From Anabaena azotica FACHB-119 (GTDB lineage Bacteria > Cyanobacteriota > Cyanobacteriia > Cyanobacteriales > Nostocaceae), in assembly GCF_014697625.1 (NCBI RefSeq), contig NZ_JACJSG010000041.1, forward strand, positions 1 to 64,000: a stretch of 64,000 nt of DNA, read 5' to 3'. The position numbers were made by a program, and so were the translations under genes. The notes beneath the pieces were generated by a model. The model saw only the letters and a list, made by a program, of their open reading frames with translations, made no database searches and was not told the origin of the DNA. Below, one piece after another: positions 18,708-27,356 of the stretch. Position 1 is the stretch's first letter. Every line of letters begins with the position of its first letter.

Positions 18708-19742
18708 ATGGTTCAAGAACGCACATTACCTAAATTTGATACTGCCAACGCCAAAATCACCAAAGAAGAAGGCTTGCTCTTATATGAAGACATGACTTTG
18801 GGGCGTTTCTTTGAAGATAAATGCGCTGAAATGTATTATCGGGGCAAAATGTTTGGTTTTGTCCACTTGTACAACGGTCAAGAAGCAGTTTCTACTGGCG
18901 TAATTCAAGCAATGCGCCCTGGAGAAGATTTTGTTAGCAGTACCTACCGCGACCACGTTCATGCTTTGAGTGCTGGTGTCCCTGCTAGAGAAGTCATGGC
19001 GGAGTTGTTCGGTAAAGCCACAGGTTGCAGTAAAGGACGTGGCGGTTCCATGCACATGTTCTCGGCTGAACATAAATTGTTAGGTGGTTATGCTTTCGTC
19101 GCGGAAGGGATACCTGTAGCAGCTGGTGCAGCGTTTCAAAGTAAATATCGCCGGGAAGTTTTAGGCGACCCCAAAGCCGACCAAGTGACAGCTTGTTTCT
19201 TTGGTGATGGTGCTGCTAATAACGGGCAGTTTTTTGAAACCCTGAATATGGCAGCACTTTGGAAACTGCCGATTATTTTTGTGGTAGAAAATAATAAGTG
19301 GGCGATCGGCATGGCTCACGATCGCGCCACATCCGACCCACAGATTTACAAGAAAGCCGCCGCGTTTAACATGGTTGGTGTGGAAGTAGATGGTATGGAC
19401 GTGCTAGCAGTGCGTGCAGTCGCTCAAGAAGCAGTAGCGCGGGCGCGTGCTGGTGAAGGCCCGACCTTAATCGAAGCCTTGACCTACCGTTTCCGGGGTC
19501 ACTCCCTCGCAGACCCAGACGAGTTGCGAACCAAAGACGAGAAGGAGTTTTGGTTCTCCCGCGACCCGATCAAGAAGCTTGCTAACTATTTAATTGAGCA
19601 GAACTTAGCAACAGAAGCAGAACTGAAAGATATTGAACGCAAAATTCAAAACGTAATTGATGATGCGGTGAAGTTCGCTGAAAGCAGCCCAGAACCAGAC
19701 CCCAGCGAGTTGTATCGCTTTGTGTTTGCGGAAGACGAGTAA
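18708..19742 (+). CDS. pdhA: Pyruvate dehydrogenase E1 component, alpha subunit
   Basis: This 344-residue protein carries the thiamine diphosphate motif GDGAANNGQFFETLNMAALWKLP (about residues 166-188) ending in VVENNKWAIG. Upstream is the STYRDHVHALSAG region, which binds the cofactor and substrate, and the regulatory-loop equivalent YRFRGHSLADPDE follows. With E1 beta, E2 and E3, which are not nearby, it decarboxylates pyruvate to acetyl-CoA. As usual in cyanobacteria, the pdh genes are dispersed. It has its own long upstream region. Confidence 0.95.
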   Translation: MVQERTLPKFDTANAKITKEEGLLLYEDMTLGRFFEDKCAEMYYRGKMFGFVHLYNGQEAVSTGVIQAMRPGEDFVSSTYRDHVHALSAGVPAREVMAELFGKATGCSKGRGGSMHMFSAEHKLLGGYAFVAEGIPVAAGAAFQSKYRREVLGDPKADQVTACFFGDGAANNGQFFETLNMAALWKLPIIFVVENNKWAIGMAHDRATSDPQIYKKAAAFNMVGVEVDGMDVLAVRAVAQEAVARARAGEGPTLIEALTYRFRGHSLADPDELRTKDEKEFWFSRDPIKKLANYLIEQNLATEAELKDIERKIQNVIDDAVKFAESSPEPDPSELYRFVFAEDE

Positions 19743-19875
19743 ATTGGGGACTGGGGATTAGGGACTGGGGATTGGGGATTGGGGATTGGGAAATTATCGC
19801 TTGTTGCTATATTTTTCCTATTTCCTAACCCCTACACCCCTACACCCCTACACCCCCACACCCCTACACCCCTAG
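19743..19875. repeat. GGGGATT and CCCCTACA short tandem repeats
   Basis: Runs of GGGGATTGGGGATT (19744-19790) and of CCCCTACACCCCTACA (19838-19873) separate pdhA from the epimerase gene. These are the short tandem repeats common in Nostocales intergenic DNA. Confidence 0.75.
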
Positions 19876-19893
19876 CCACTGAGGATTAAACCC

Positions 19894-20763
19894 TTGTTTA
19901 GTATTGCCATTCAACAGCAACAGTACAAAACCTATATCCTTTCTGACGAAACGGCACTTTCGCAACTGGAGGTAGTACCGGAACGTGGCGGGATTATTAC
20001 CCGTTGGCGCGTTGGGGGTGAGGAAATTCTCTACTTGGATGCGGAACGCTTCACTCATCCAGATTTGAGTGTTAGAGGTGGTGTACCGATTTTATTTCCC
20101 ATCTGCGGTAACTTACCGGGAAATTCTTACAGCCTCAACGGTCAACAGTATACTCTTAAACAACATGGCTTTGCCCGTGATTTACCTTGGAATGTGGTGG
20201 AACAGGCGACTAAGGACAATGCAGCCCTGACGTTGGTTCTCGGTAGCAATGAACAAACTAAGGGGGTTTATCCTTTTGATTTTCAACTATTGTTCACTTA
20301 TGTCATACAAGGGAATAATTTAGAAATTCATCAGGAATATCAAAATCTGTCTTCTACACCCTTGCCATTTTCGGCTGGGTTTCATCCTTACTTCTTGACT
20401 GGGGATAAAAGTCAATTAGAGTTTGCCATTCCCTCTCAGGAGTATCAAGACCAGACCACAAAGGAAGTTCATCCTTTCCCCGGCAATTTTGACTTTAACC
20501 GTGATGAAATTGATTTTGCTTTTAATCACATCACCAGCCAGTCGGCGACGGTTACAGACCATAGCCGCAAGCTAAAATTGACCTTAGATTCAGATGATAT
20601 CTTTTCCATGTTGGTATTTTGGACGCTCAAGGGTAAGGATTTCTATTGTCTAGAACCTTGGAGCGCTCCTCGCAACTCCCTCAACACTGGCGAAAAGCTA
20701 ACGGTGCTAGAGCCAGGCGATCGCTGCACAGCCTCTGTTAGATTGTCGGCAAGTTTTTTCTAA
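19894..20763 (+). CDS. Aldose 1-epimerase (galactose mutarotase) family protein
   Basis: This 289-residue protein has the mutarotase signature elements: RGGVPILFPICGNLPG (about residues 61-76), the His of QHGFARDLPW (about 90), SAGFHPYF (about 163-170), and a C-terminal EPWSAPRNSLNTG. These place it with the LacX-like / D-hexose-6-phosphate epimerase branch. The start is a TTG at 19894, 9 nt after a GAGG box; no ATG lies near the expected N-terminus. It should interconvert anomers of a hexose or hexose phosphate. Confidence 0.85.
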   Translation: MFSIAIQQQQYKTYILSDETALSQLEVVPERGGIITRWRVGGEEILYLDAERFTHPDLSVRGGVPILFPICGNLPGNSYSLNGQQYTLKQHGFARDLPWNVVEQATKDNAALTLVLGSNEQTKGVYPFDFQLLFTYVIQGNNLEIHQEYQNLSSTPLPFSAGFHPYFLTGDKSQLEFAIPSQEYQDQTTKEVHPFPGNFDFNRDEIDFAFNHITSQSATVTDHSRKLKLTLDSDDIFSMLVFWTLKGKDFYCLEPWSAPRNSLNTGEKLTVLEPGDRCTASVRLSASFF

Positions 20764-20823
20764 AATCCATTGACAATTCTTGTGTGGATTGTTATTATGG
20801 AAAAGTTGCGAAACACAGCGCAA

Positions 20824-20895
20824 GGGTCGCTAACTCAACGGTAGAGTACTCGGCTTTTAACCGATTAGTTCCGGGTTCGAATCCCGGGCGACCCA
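20824..20895 (+). tRNA. tRNA-Lys (anticodon UUU)
   Basis: The acceptor stem GGGTCGC pairs with GCGACCC (discriminator A at 20895). The D arm is ACTC/GAGT, the anticodon loop CTTTTAA carries TTT, and the T arm is CCGGG-TTCGAAT-CCCGG. CCA is not encoded. It marks the left side of the accessory island. Confidence 0.97.
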
Positions 20896-21095
20896 TAAAT
20901 GAGAGAGATATACTCGCTGATGGTTGTCAGACGCAGGTAAGGGCGAGAATTATTGTTTATCACTACTGATATTGATATTTGCTTTAGGCAGTGGAATCAG
21001 GAAGCGATATCACAGTGGGGCGTATTTCTTATGCTATTTTGGGATTATCCGAAAATAGGTTTATTTTACTGAAATACACATAGTGCTAAAGCCAG

Positions 21096-21359
21096 ATGAA
21101 ATCTATCTCCAGCCATGAGTATGAAATATTCCGGCGCTGTATGATTGCCGCTCGTAAGGAAGCACAACTTACTCAGCAATCTCTTGCTAAATCTCTTCAA
21201 AAACCGCAATCTTTTGTTGCTAAATATGAGAATGGGGAGCGGCGCTTGGATGTCGTTGAGTTTCTCATGGTTACTCGCGTAATTGGCGTAGACCCTTGTG
21301 CTATTCTCAGGAAGGTTGACGAGCAAATATCTGAAGCATCTTGTGAACAAAAACTATGA
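21096..21359 (+). CDS. XRE-family HTH regulator (controller-protein-like)
   Basis: This 87-residue protein is a single helix-turn-helix domain: AARKEAQLTQQSLAKSLQKPQSFVAKYENGERRLD (about residues 15-50). It overlaps the following nuclease gene by 4 bp (ATGA), as C-proteins of restriction systems often do. It resembles the HTH protein at 37315 (shared PQS.V....GERR.DVVE), so the two may descend from copies of one module. Confidence 0.8.
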   Translation: MKSISSHEYEIFRRCMIAARKEAQLTQQSLAKSLQKPQSFVAKYENGERRLDVVEFLMVTRVIGVDPCAILRKVDEQISEASCEQKL

Positions 21360-22063
21360 ATACAGCAGATGTAATCAGACTTGCATCTGAATATTTAGTT
21401 AATTTATCAGGGCATACGTTTGATGTTTTAGACGTGTCTAAACCGGTGACTGTGAATGCAGCAGTAAATTTAGCTAAAGTTATCTCAAAGCTTTCACCAT
21501 TACTTGGAAATTTAATCGAATTTAACACTGTTGAGTTTCTAAATAAGCAAGATGATTTTGCTGAATTTGGAACATGGCAGAGGCAAGATCCGGGATTTCC
21601 AGACGCTATCTTTGTGGGTAACGTTCAACCAACACCTGGATTAGAGATTAAAGCATGGTTTCCATTGGCGACAGAGATAACCGCCCGATTCAAAGATAGC
21701 CAAAATCACTTTCAGTTTGATCAAACTCACGTTGCAATCTTGGCATGGCTACCTGAGAAGATTATTTACGGAAAACCTCGTATTTTAGATGTGTGCATTG
21801 TATCTGGTTTGTCAGTAGCTCTAGCTAGAGACACTCATTACCATAATCCGCCAGACTATCTTGTTTTGGAGCCAGAGGATACAACCCAAAGGACTGCAAA
21901 TCTACAGCAAACGAACACTAATGGCTACAAGTTTCAAGGTTCTGCCAGTGAGTTTCTAGAGGCTCAGACAATAGTTGACTCATGGGGGCTGAAGCCAAAA
22001 TTTACAAGCCTACTAGGGAATATCAGCACCTTCTACGGGAATTACTTTTCAAGGTTACTGTAG
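21356..22063 (+). CDS. Putative PD-(D/E)XK restriction endonuclease
   Basis: The 235-residue protein has an excellent catalytic pattern: P82-D83, 13 residues, then E97-I-K99 (PDAIFVG...GLEIKAW), with an upstream Glu at 55 in an LIEFNTVEF helix. This is the PD-(D/E)XK core of type II restriction enzymes. It is translationally coupled to the HTH gene in front. No methyltransferase of its own is visible nearby; the only MTase in the island is HsdM, 12 kb away. It may be a methyl-directed enzyme or an orphaned half of a system. Specificity is unknown. Confidence 0.7.
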   Translation: MNTADVIRLASEYLVNLSGHTFDVLDVSKPVTVNAAVNLAKVISKLSPLLGNLIEFNTVEFLNKQDDFAEFGTWQRQDPGFPDAIFVGNVQPTPGLEIKAWFPLATEITARFKDSQNHFQFDQTHVAILAWLPEKIIYGKPRILDVCIVSGLSVALARDTHYHNPPDYLVLEPEDTTQRTANLQQTNTNGYKFQGSASEFLEAQTIVDSWGLKPKFTSLLGNISTFYGNYFSRLL

Positions 22064-22132
22064 AACTAGCTTCTGGATTAGATCGGCTCATTAATTCTTC
22101 CGGTTGTTCAAATCATTATGCTAGATAAATTT

Positions 22133-22147
22133 ATCCTATATTAGGAT
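22133..22147. promoter_or_regulatory. Palindrome ATCCTA-TAT-TAGGAT
   Basis: A perfect 6-bp inverted repeat with a 3-bp centre lies in the short gap between the nuclease gene and the TniQ remnant. It could be an operator or a weak terminator. There is no T-run after it. Confidence 0.35.
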
Positions 22148-22160
22148 ATCTACCTAGTGA

Positions 22161-22598
22161 GGGACAATAAAATTAACGGCAACTGGGTTAGGTAAAGCCG
22201 CAGGACGTGGCGGTGCGATCGCCAGATGGGAAAAGTTTCGGTTTAATCCCCCACCATCTCGCCAGCAGTTGGAGGCTTTGGCTAAGGTTTTGGGGGTTGA
22301 TGCCGATAGGTTAGCGCAAATGCTACCACCTGCTGGGGTGGGGATGAAAATGGAGCCAATTCGGTTGTGTGGTGCTTGTTATGCCGAGTCACCATGTCAC
22401 AAGATTGAATGGCAGTTGAAAATAACACAGGGATGCGAACTTCACAATTTACGCTTGCTCTCAGAATGCCCCAACTGTGGAGCAAGGTTTAAAATTCCGG
22501 CTTTGTGGGTGAACGGTTGTTGTCACAGGTGTTTTCTGCCGTTTGCGGAGATGGTAAAGTATCACAAGCAGATTGACTTACTAAATCGAAATAGATAA
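22161..22598 (+). pseudogene. tniQ: TniQ remnant of a type V-K CAST
   Basis: The frame is open from 22161 (after TGA at 22158) to 22598, but has no ATG/GTG/TTG before 22269. The translation runs TATGLGKAAGRGGAIARWEKF, then RLAQMLPPAGVGM, then EPIRLCGACYAESPCHKIEWQ. A zinc-ribbon pair (CPNCG, CCHRC) and PFAEM follow. From memory this is strikingly close to the short TniQ (167 residues) of Scytonema CAST V-K. About 35-40 N-terminal residues are missing, and an ATA stands just before the conserved KLTATGLGK. TniQ links Cas12k to TnsC. No tnsB or tnsC lies upstream. A 109-residue product from 22269 is possible. Confidence 0.8.
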
Positions 22599-22718
22599 GC
22601 TTCCGATTTGAACCAAAATTTGGCGTTTTTTGTCAAAAATTAATATTTTATGTTTTATTTGGTATACTCCCTTGTACTACTCCTTACAACTAAGTAATAG
22701 CAAAATATACTTAGATTT

Positions 22719-25388
22719 CTAAACAGACTGCTGAAGTTGTATTTTTTGCTGCGCCCTAACTTTTGCTTGTACTTCAGCCTCAGCTTTAACTTCTGCTTCA
22801 ACAAATGAACTATATAAATTAATATCTGAATTTACAGTTTCAAAACTAACAGCCAGTGCAAAAGGCACATCAGCATTACTATCCTGGTTCCATCCTGTAT
22901 GACCAACTACAGCAATACAAAAGCCTTCGCGTAGCTCATAAGATTTTACAGTTGCCCAATCTTTCTGAACAGTTCCTGTACTTCGGGACAGTTCCTTAAC
23001 TATGCCATCAATACCATTTGGTTGTGTTTGTCCATTAGTCGGTTTAAACTGTTTTTTCCCTAGTGTCCATCGTAATAGTTTATCACCTTTCTCAGCCTCT
23101 TCTGGTGCATCGTACTCACTGAGGACTCTATCGAGAAACCGATCTGGATCTTCTCCTCGTTTGCTACAAGTCCAATCTAACCAAGTTGATAAATATTTCC
23201 GGCGATTACGTCGGGTACGACGAGGTTCAGCCACATAGGAAAGCGTGATTTCAATCAGAATGTCAAACCCTTCTCCTTGAGGCAGGAAATTTTCTGGCAC
23301 TTTTACTTGATAAACCTTAGCTTGTCGGGCTTTAATGCGTTCTAACCCCCTAGTAGTTAGGGTTACACGATTTGGGGAATTGCCCAGAGCGCGATTGATA
23401 TCTGGAAGTCCATAACCCATAGTCCTAATGGCATGATAGAGTTCCTTAGCATTCAAACTATTTGTCCATGCTGGTAAACGTGCTGATTGAACAATGAGTG
23501 CGCGGTAAAGCAGTGTACTTTCTTGAGGGAATGCTGCTTCTAATGCGGCAGCGATATGGGTGACTTTAGGCGCAGCAAATGATGTTCCTACTGCATCTGC
23601 ACTAACAGCTTTACCACCATCACGGGTTGAACGAATCAATTCCGGGCAAACAGATTCTGGTGTAGTGAAATTGGGTGAAGTTGGTGAGTCAATTACGTAG
23701 TCACCACCATATTCAACTACTTCTGGTTTAATAGTGTCCCAAATGCCTGGGCCTGAGCAGGAGAAAGAAGAAGGATAATTTTCTTTTGCAATCGAGATGA
23801 GGGGCGGACTACAGTAAGTATGATGAGCAATAGAACCAACAGTTAGAGCTTGAAAACTTTGTGCTGGGTTAGCCACTCGTGCAGAAGGTTGCAGCAGATA
23901 TTCTGGATAGTAACGACCAGCTTGTATATGAGCAGCAATTGAAGGGCGTGTGACAAAGCTTCTCACTGCCTCAATATTGCCAGCAGCAACAATGAAGAGA
24001 ACATCATTTTCCCAACTTAATTTATCGATGGCTGCTGCCCAAGGTGTCATTGATTGTGTGCGACATGGTGAAATTCCAGCTATTGAGTGGTTATAAATTC
24101 GCGTTTTAGTTTGGCGGTAATAAATAGTTACAATTTCCTCTAAAACGTCAGGTGGGAATATAAGTTTAGGTAGTTCGTTTCGGGCATTGAGAATTCTGGC
24201 ATTTTGAAGCCAACACACTGCCTGCTGACGACCCGTTTTAGGAATACCTCGTGGGTACAAAACTGCCCCTGCAACTCTAGTACCATGTCCACCACCTCCA
24301 CAATAATCAGCAGTGATATGTGTTTCTCCAGGCACCCAAGATGTAGAGAGAGTAGCTTCAATCGCAACTCTAAGTTTAGGGTGATTTTGTTGAATACCAC
24401 TGTCGATAATACAAACTTTGGGTGCATTTGGCTGAGGTGCTTCTAATTCAAACTGTTCGTGATCTGATTCAGAACTATTCTGTGTAGCGGATGGAGTGAT
24501 AAATTCATCGACTTCACTGACATCAAATATATATGGAAAGTTGAAGACAAGATCCTTCAAACCTTTACCAAGTATGCGAATCCGGCAGGAAAAGCTATCA
24601 GGTAGGCGTGAAATACCGATCTCATCACCTTGAACCGACTGCAAAATTTCTCCCTGGTATCCCGATTTCGGATCGCTAATAAATTTCTCAAGCTGATCTT
24701 CTCGCACTAGATAAAGATCATCCCACTCTTCTGGCGTGAGATTATGGTTATCCAACCATTCATCAAGCTTTTGTTGAAACTCTGCATCGCTCTTAAAGCT
24801 TTCCGGCTTAGGACATTTAGAATATTGTTCTTGAATGTTGATGCAAGAAATACCTACATCCACAATATATTCTTGATGATCTAAAATCTGATCCCACTGA
24901 GCTTTGAGACTGGGGGAAAGAATATATTCTGGTCGTTTAGTCCCCTCCAAAATTTCCCATATTTCTGGAACTTTCCCCCCACCGCGCTGGGAATCAATGA
25001 ATTGCTGAATCTTTTTTCTGAGTTCCGAGAGTTGTATATCTGCTGAAGCTCCAATGATGTAGCCCTCCTCCAGCTCGGCAACAACCTCAATCCCAAAACT
25101 TTTTAGTGCATCAGCATTAAATAAATTGGGATCTACTTGCAAAATAAATGAAACTGCATCTGGTAAATCAGGTTTACCTTCTTCTTTACGGTTTTCCCGT
25201 TCTGTTTCCCAATTAGAGATAAGAGTGGAAATGGAAGAGTTAAGCTTTCTACCGTGTCCACCTGCATTACCTCGATTAGCCAGAGTTGTTGCAGAGGTTT
25301 TTCTTCCACCTCCTGTAGGTGCAGCAGCAGTTCCTTCATTGGTTAAACGTAGAGGTAAATGAGAAAATTGATTCAATTGCTCAGACAT
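22719..25388 (-). CDS. Subtilisin-like (S8) serine protease of an ATPase-protease module
   Basis: The 889-residue protein has a complete catalytic triad: Asp329 (VCIIDSG), His368 (GGGGHGT) and Ser603 (GTSFAAP), with oxyanion Asn471 (VAAGN). There is no signal peptide, so it is cytoplasmic. The N-terminal 300 residues start with a Gly/Ala/Thr-rich stretch and hold an unassigned domain. The C-terminal 200 include a beta-rich part and a charged AEVKAEAEVQAK tail. It overlaps the upstream AAA ATPase gene by 8 bp, so the two are coupled. Paired AAA-subtilase genes occur in defence islands; this role is inferred from context. Confidence 0.85.
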   Translation of the reverse strand: MSEQLNQFSHLPLRLTNEGTAAAPTGGGRKTSATTLANRGNAGGHGRKLNSSISTLISNWETERENRKEEGKPDLPDAVSFILQVDPNLFNADALKSFGIEVVAELEEGYIIGASADIQLSELRKKIQQFIDSQRGGGKVPEIWEILEGTKRPEYILSPSLKAQWDQILDHQEYIVDVGISCINIQEQYSKCPKPESFKSDAEFQQKLDEWLDNHNLTPEEWDDLYLVREDQLEKFISDPKSGYQGEILQSVQGDEIGISRLPDSFSCRIRILGKGLKDLVFNFPYIFDVSEVDEFITPSATQNSSESDHEQFELEAPQPNAPKVCIIDSGIQQNHPKLRVAIEATLSTSWVPGETHITADYCGGGGHGTRVAGAVLYPRGIPKTGRQQAVCWLQNARILNARNELPKLIFPPDVLEEIVTIYYRQTKTRIYNHSIAGISPCRTQSMTPWAAAIDKLSWENDVLFIVAAGNIEAVRSFVTRPSIAAHIQAGRYYPEYLLQPSARVANPAQSFQALTVGSIAHHTYCSPPLISIAKENYPSSFSCSGPGIWDTIKPEVVEYGGDYVIDSPTSPNFTTPESVCPELIRSTRDGGKAVSADAVGTSFAAPKVTHIAAALEAAFPQESTLLYRALIVQSARLPAWTNSLNAKELYHAIRTMGYGLPDINRALGNSPNRVTLTTRGLERIKARQAKVYQVKVPENFLPQGEGFDILIEITLSYVAEPRRTRRNRRKYLSTWLDWTCSKRGEDPDRFLDRVLSEYDAPEEAEKGDKLLRWTLGKKQFKPTNGQTQPNGIDGIVKELSRSTGTVQKDWATVKSYELREGFCIAVVGHTGWNQDSNADVPFALAVSFETVNSDINLYSSFVEAEVKAEAEVQAKVRAQQKIQLQQSV

Positions 25389-26445
25389 GGGAAATTACAA
25401 CGTCTTGAATAGATGCCTCTAAGTGTTCTTGGATGACAAGTTCTTCTCGATCAAGGATGGCGCGTTTTGCGGCATCTTGAGCAACTCGAACAATCTGTGC
25501 TGCTGAAAATTTATCCAGTTTCTGCACTATTATTTCCCAGTTGATTATGCCAACTTCAATCGAGGAAAGTGTCTGTTTTAATATAGCCTCAATTTCTGCT
25601 GCTGTAGGCTTTGGCACCTCGATTACATCATCAAATCTTCTCCATACCGCTTCATCCAAAAATTTAGTTAGGTTTGTGGCAGCAACAAGTAACCCATTTG
25701 AGGCTTCGTATTCATCAAGTAGTTGTAAAAAAGTATTAACTACGCGCTTTATTTCGCCAACTTCCTGAATGTCTTCCCGTGATTTAGCGATCGCATCACA
25801 TTCATCAATAAATAATAAACAAGGAGTTTGAGATGCTGTTTCAAATACTTCGCGCAAATTAGTTGCTGTTTCCCCCAAAAATGAAGAAACCATTGCGTCA
25901 AAGCGCACCTTCACAAGAGTCAGTCCTGTATTCCAAGCTAGACGTTCAGCCCCCATCGTTTTACCGCAGCCAGGAGTACCGTAGAGTAGGATTTTTTGGC
26001 GGTAGCGTAAACCGTGATGAGCCAGTCGGTCACGAGCAACATATTCTCTTTCTATACGGCGAAAACGCTCTTCCACAATATCTGAAAGAACCATGTGGTG
26101 GCGCAAACGCTCTCTAGGAATAGTGACAATAAAGGGGTGGTTAAAACGCTGTTTGCTCGACAGTAAAGTTAAAGAGTGAGTATCAGGGGTTTTTGAAATA
26201 GCGTCCCTAGAAGATGCAGACGGAATTACATCACGAGATACATCTGGTGAAAGCCCAGGTTTCTCAGGAGGAATACGAGGAGATTGACGGTTACTTTTAT
26301 GAGCAATATTTTCGAGTTGTTCGGCAAGAACGGTGTGTCCTTTCTTACGCTCTTCCTCAACGACTATAGATAACATACTTTGGATCGCCGTTTTATCTTC
26401 ACTAGCGATCGCTCTAAATAGCCGTTTGAGCAACTCCCCTTTCAT
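25381..26445 (-). CDS. AAA+ ATPase partner of the subtilase
   Basis: The 354-residue protein has a helical N-terminus (1-55), a disordered Pro/Ser linker (55-95), and one AAA domain. Walker A is GTPGCGKT (156-163) and Walker B is LLFIDECD (210-217); sensor-1 is ATNLT and the arginine-finger region is VWRRFDDVIE. This is the classic FtsH/spastin-like AAA subgroup. It probably remodels or delivers substrate to the coupled S8 protease. It is first in a two-gene operon, with 212 bp separating it from the metallopeptidase gene upstream. Confidence 0.87.
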   Translation of the reverse strand: MKGELLKRLFRAIASEDKTAIQSMLSIVVEEERKKGHTVLAEQLENIAHKSNRQSPRIPPEKPGLSPDVSRDVIPSASSRDAISKTPDTHSLTLLSSKQRFNHPFIVTIPRERLRHHMVLSDIVEERFRRIEREYVARDRLAHHGLRYRQKILLYGTPGCGKTMGAERLAWNTGLTLVKVRFDAMVSSFLGETATNLREVFETASQTPCLLFIDECDAIAKSREDIQEVGEIKRVVNTFLQLLDEYEASNGLLVAATNLTKFLDEAVWRRFDDVIEVPKPTAAEIEAILKQTLSSIEVGIINWEIIVQKLDKFSAAQIVRVAQDAAKRAILDREELVIQEHLEASIQDVVISHV

Positions 26446-26657
26446 TATGTTAATTTACTACATTATAGTACTATTGTATTGCTGCGTGCGGCACAAAGCA
26501 ATCTTGCTTGTAAATACTTCATTCACCGTCATCTTACATTGCCTGACTACTGCCTGTAACTGCCTTTATCAAATTCTTCATAAGCAAAGAGATTATCTCT
26601 GCTGACTCATCGAGTTTAATATGGAATTGATAGAGTTTTGAATGCTTATCTTGCCTC

Positions 26658-27356
26658 TCATAATACAAAGCGGCTACCATTTTCAGCTAACCACTGCTTA
26701 CGTAAGGCGAAATCTGGTATAACTCGCTCTATAGACTGCCAGAACTGTTGATTATGATGGGATTCGTGTAAATGCACTAATTCATGAACAATAATGTAAT
26801 CAATGATTCGAGGTGGTAGAAGGATGGTTAACCAGTGAAAATAAATGTTTCCTTGACTACCACATGATCCCCAATGAAAACCTAAGTCCTGAATTTTGAT
26901 GATACCGGGAGCGACCCCAAGTCTGGCAGAGAACAGGTTTAGCCGACGCTGTAACCAAATTTCAGCGTGTTGTGTGTACCAATGAATAAAATGCTCCCTA
27001 GCATGGTTTTTTTCATTAGACCTCAGCATAAATCGACCTTGATAAAGACGTAGAGGAGTTGCTGATTTTGGTTGTACTAGCAAGAGTCGATAGCTGCGAC
27101 CTAGATAATAAAATCCTTCACCGTTAACAAACTCTTTTTGTGACTGATTTTGGCAGAGTAATTCTTTTTGGGCTAACTTGGTGTAAATCCAAAAGCGTTT
27201 CTGTTGGGCAATTCGCTTGATTATTTCCAAAGGGCAGTCAGAGGGAGCATTGAGAATTAATTCTCCACTCCGGTCAATGGTAATGCCTACTGTTTTACGG
27301 CTGTCACTACGCTGCAAAACAAAGTATAAATCATCAATGACCAGAGATTCATTCAT
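26658..27356 (-). CDS. YgjP-type zinc metallopeptidase linked to the type I R-M system
   Basis: This 232-residue protein of the YgjP/WNDW-type DUF45 family has HELVH (191-195) with a further His at 200-201 and then FW, the zincin metal site. It also has the GFHWGSCGSQGNI motif (about 159-171) that typifies the family. It overlaps hsdR by 4 bp, so it belongs to that operon. Such metallopeptidase genes are often found beside hsdR; what they cleave is not known. Confidence 0.85.
   Translation of the reverse strand: MNESLVIDDLYFVLQRSDSRKTVGITIDRSGELILNAPSDCPLEIIKRIAQQKRFWIYTKLAQKELLCQNQSQKEFVNGEGFYYLGRSYRLLLVQPKSATPLRLYQGRFMLRSNEKNHAREHFIHWYTQHAEIWLQRRLNLFSARLGVAPGIIKIQDLGFHWGSCGSQGNIYFHWLTILLPPRIIDYIIVHELVHLHESHHNQQFWQSIERVIPDFALRKQWLAENGSRFVL

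Noticed and set aside
20900..21095. CAST left end or attachment site next to tRNA-Lys
   Set aside because: No TnsB-type repeats and no duplication of the tRNA-Lys 3' end were seen inside the island.
22599..22718. Second CAST end near the TniQ remnant (TTTGTCAAAAATTAATA)
   Set aside because: Only one loose match to the 20-bp unit, no phased repeats and no TGT/ACA terminus with a duplication.
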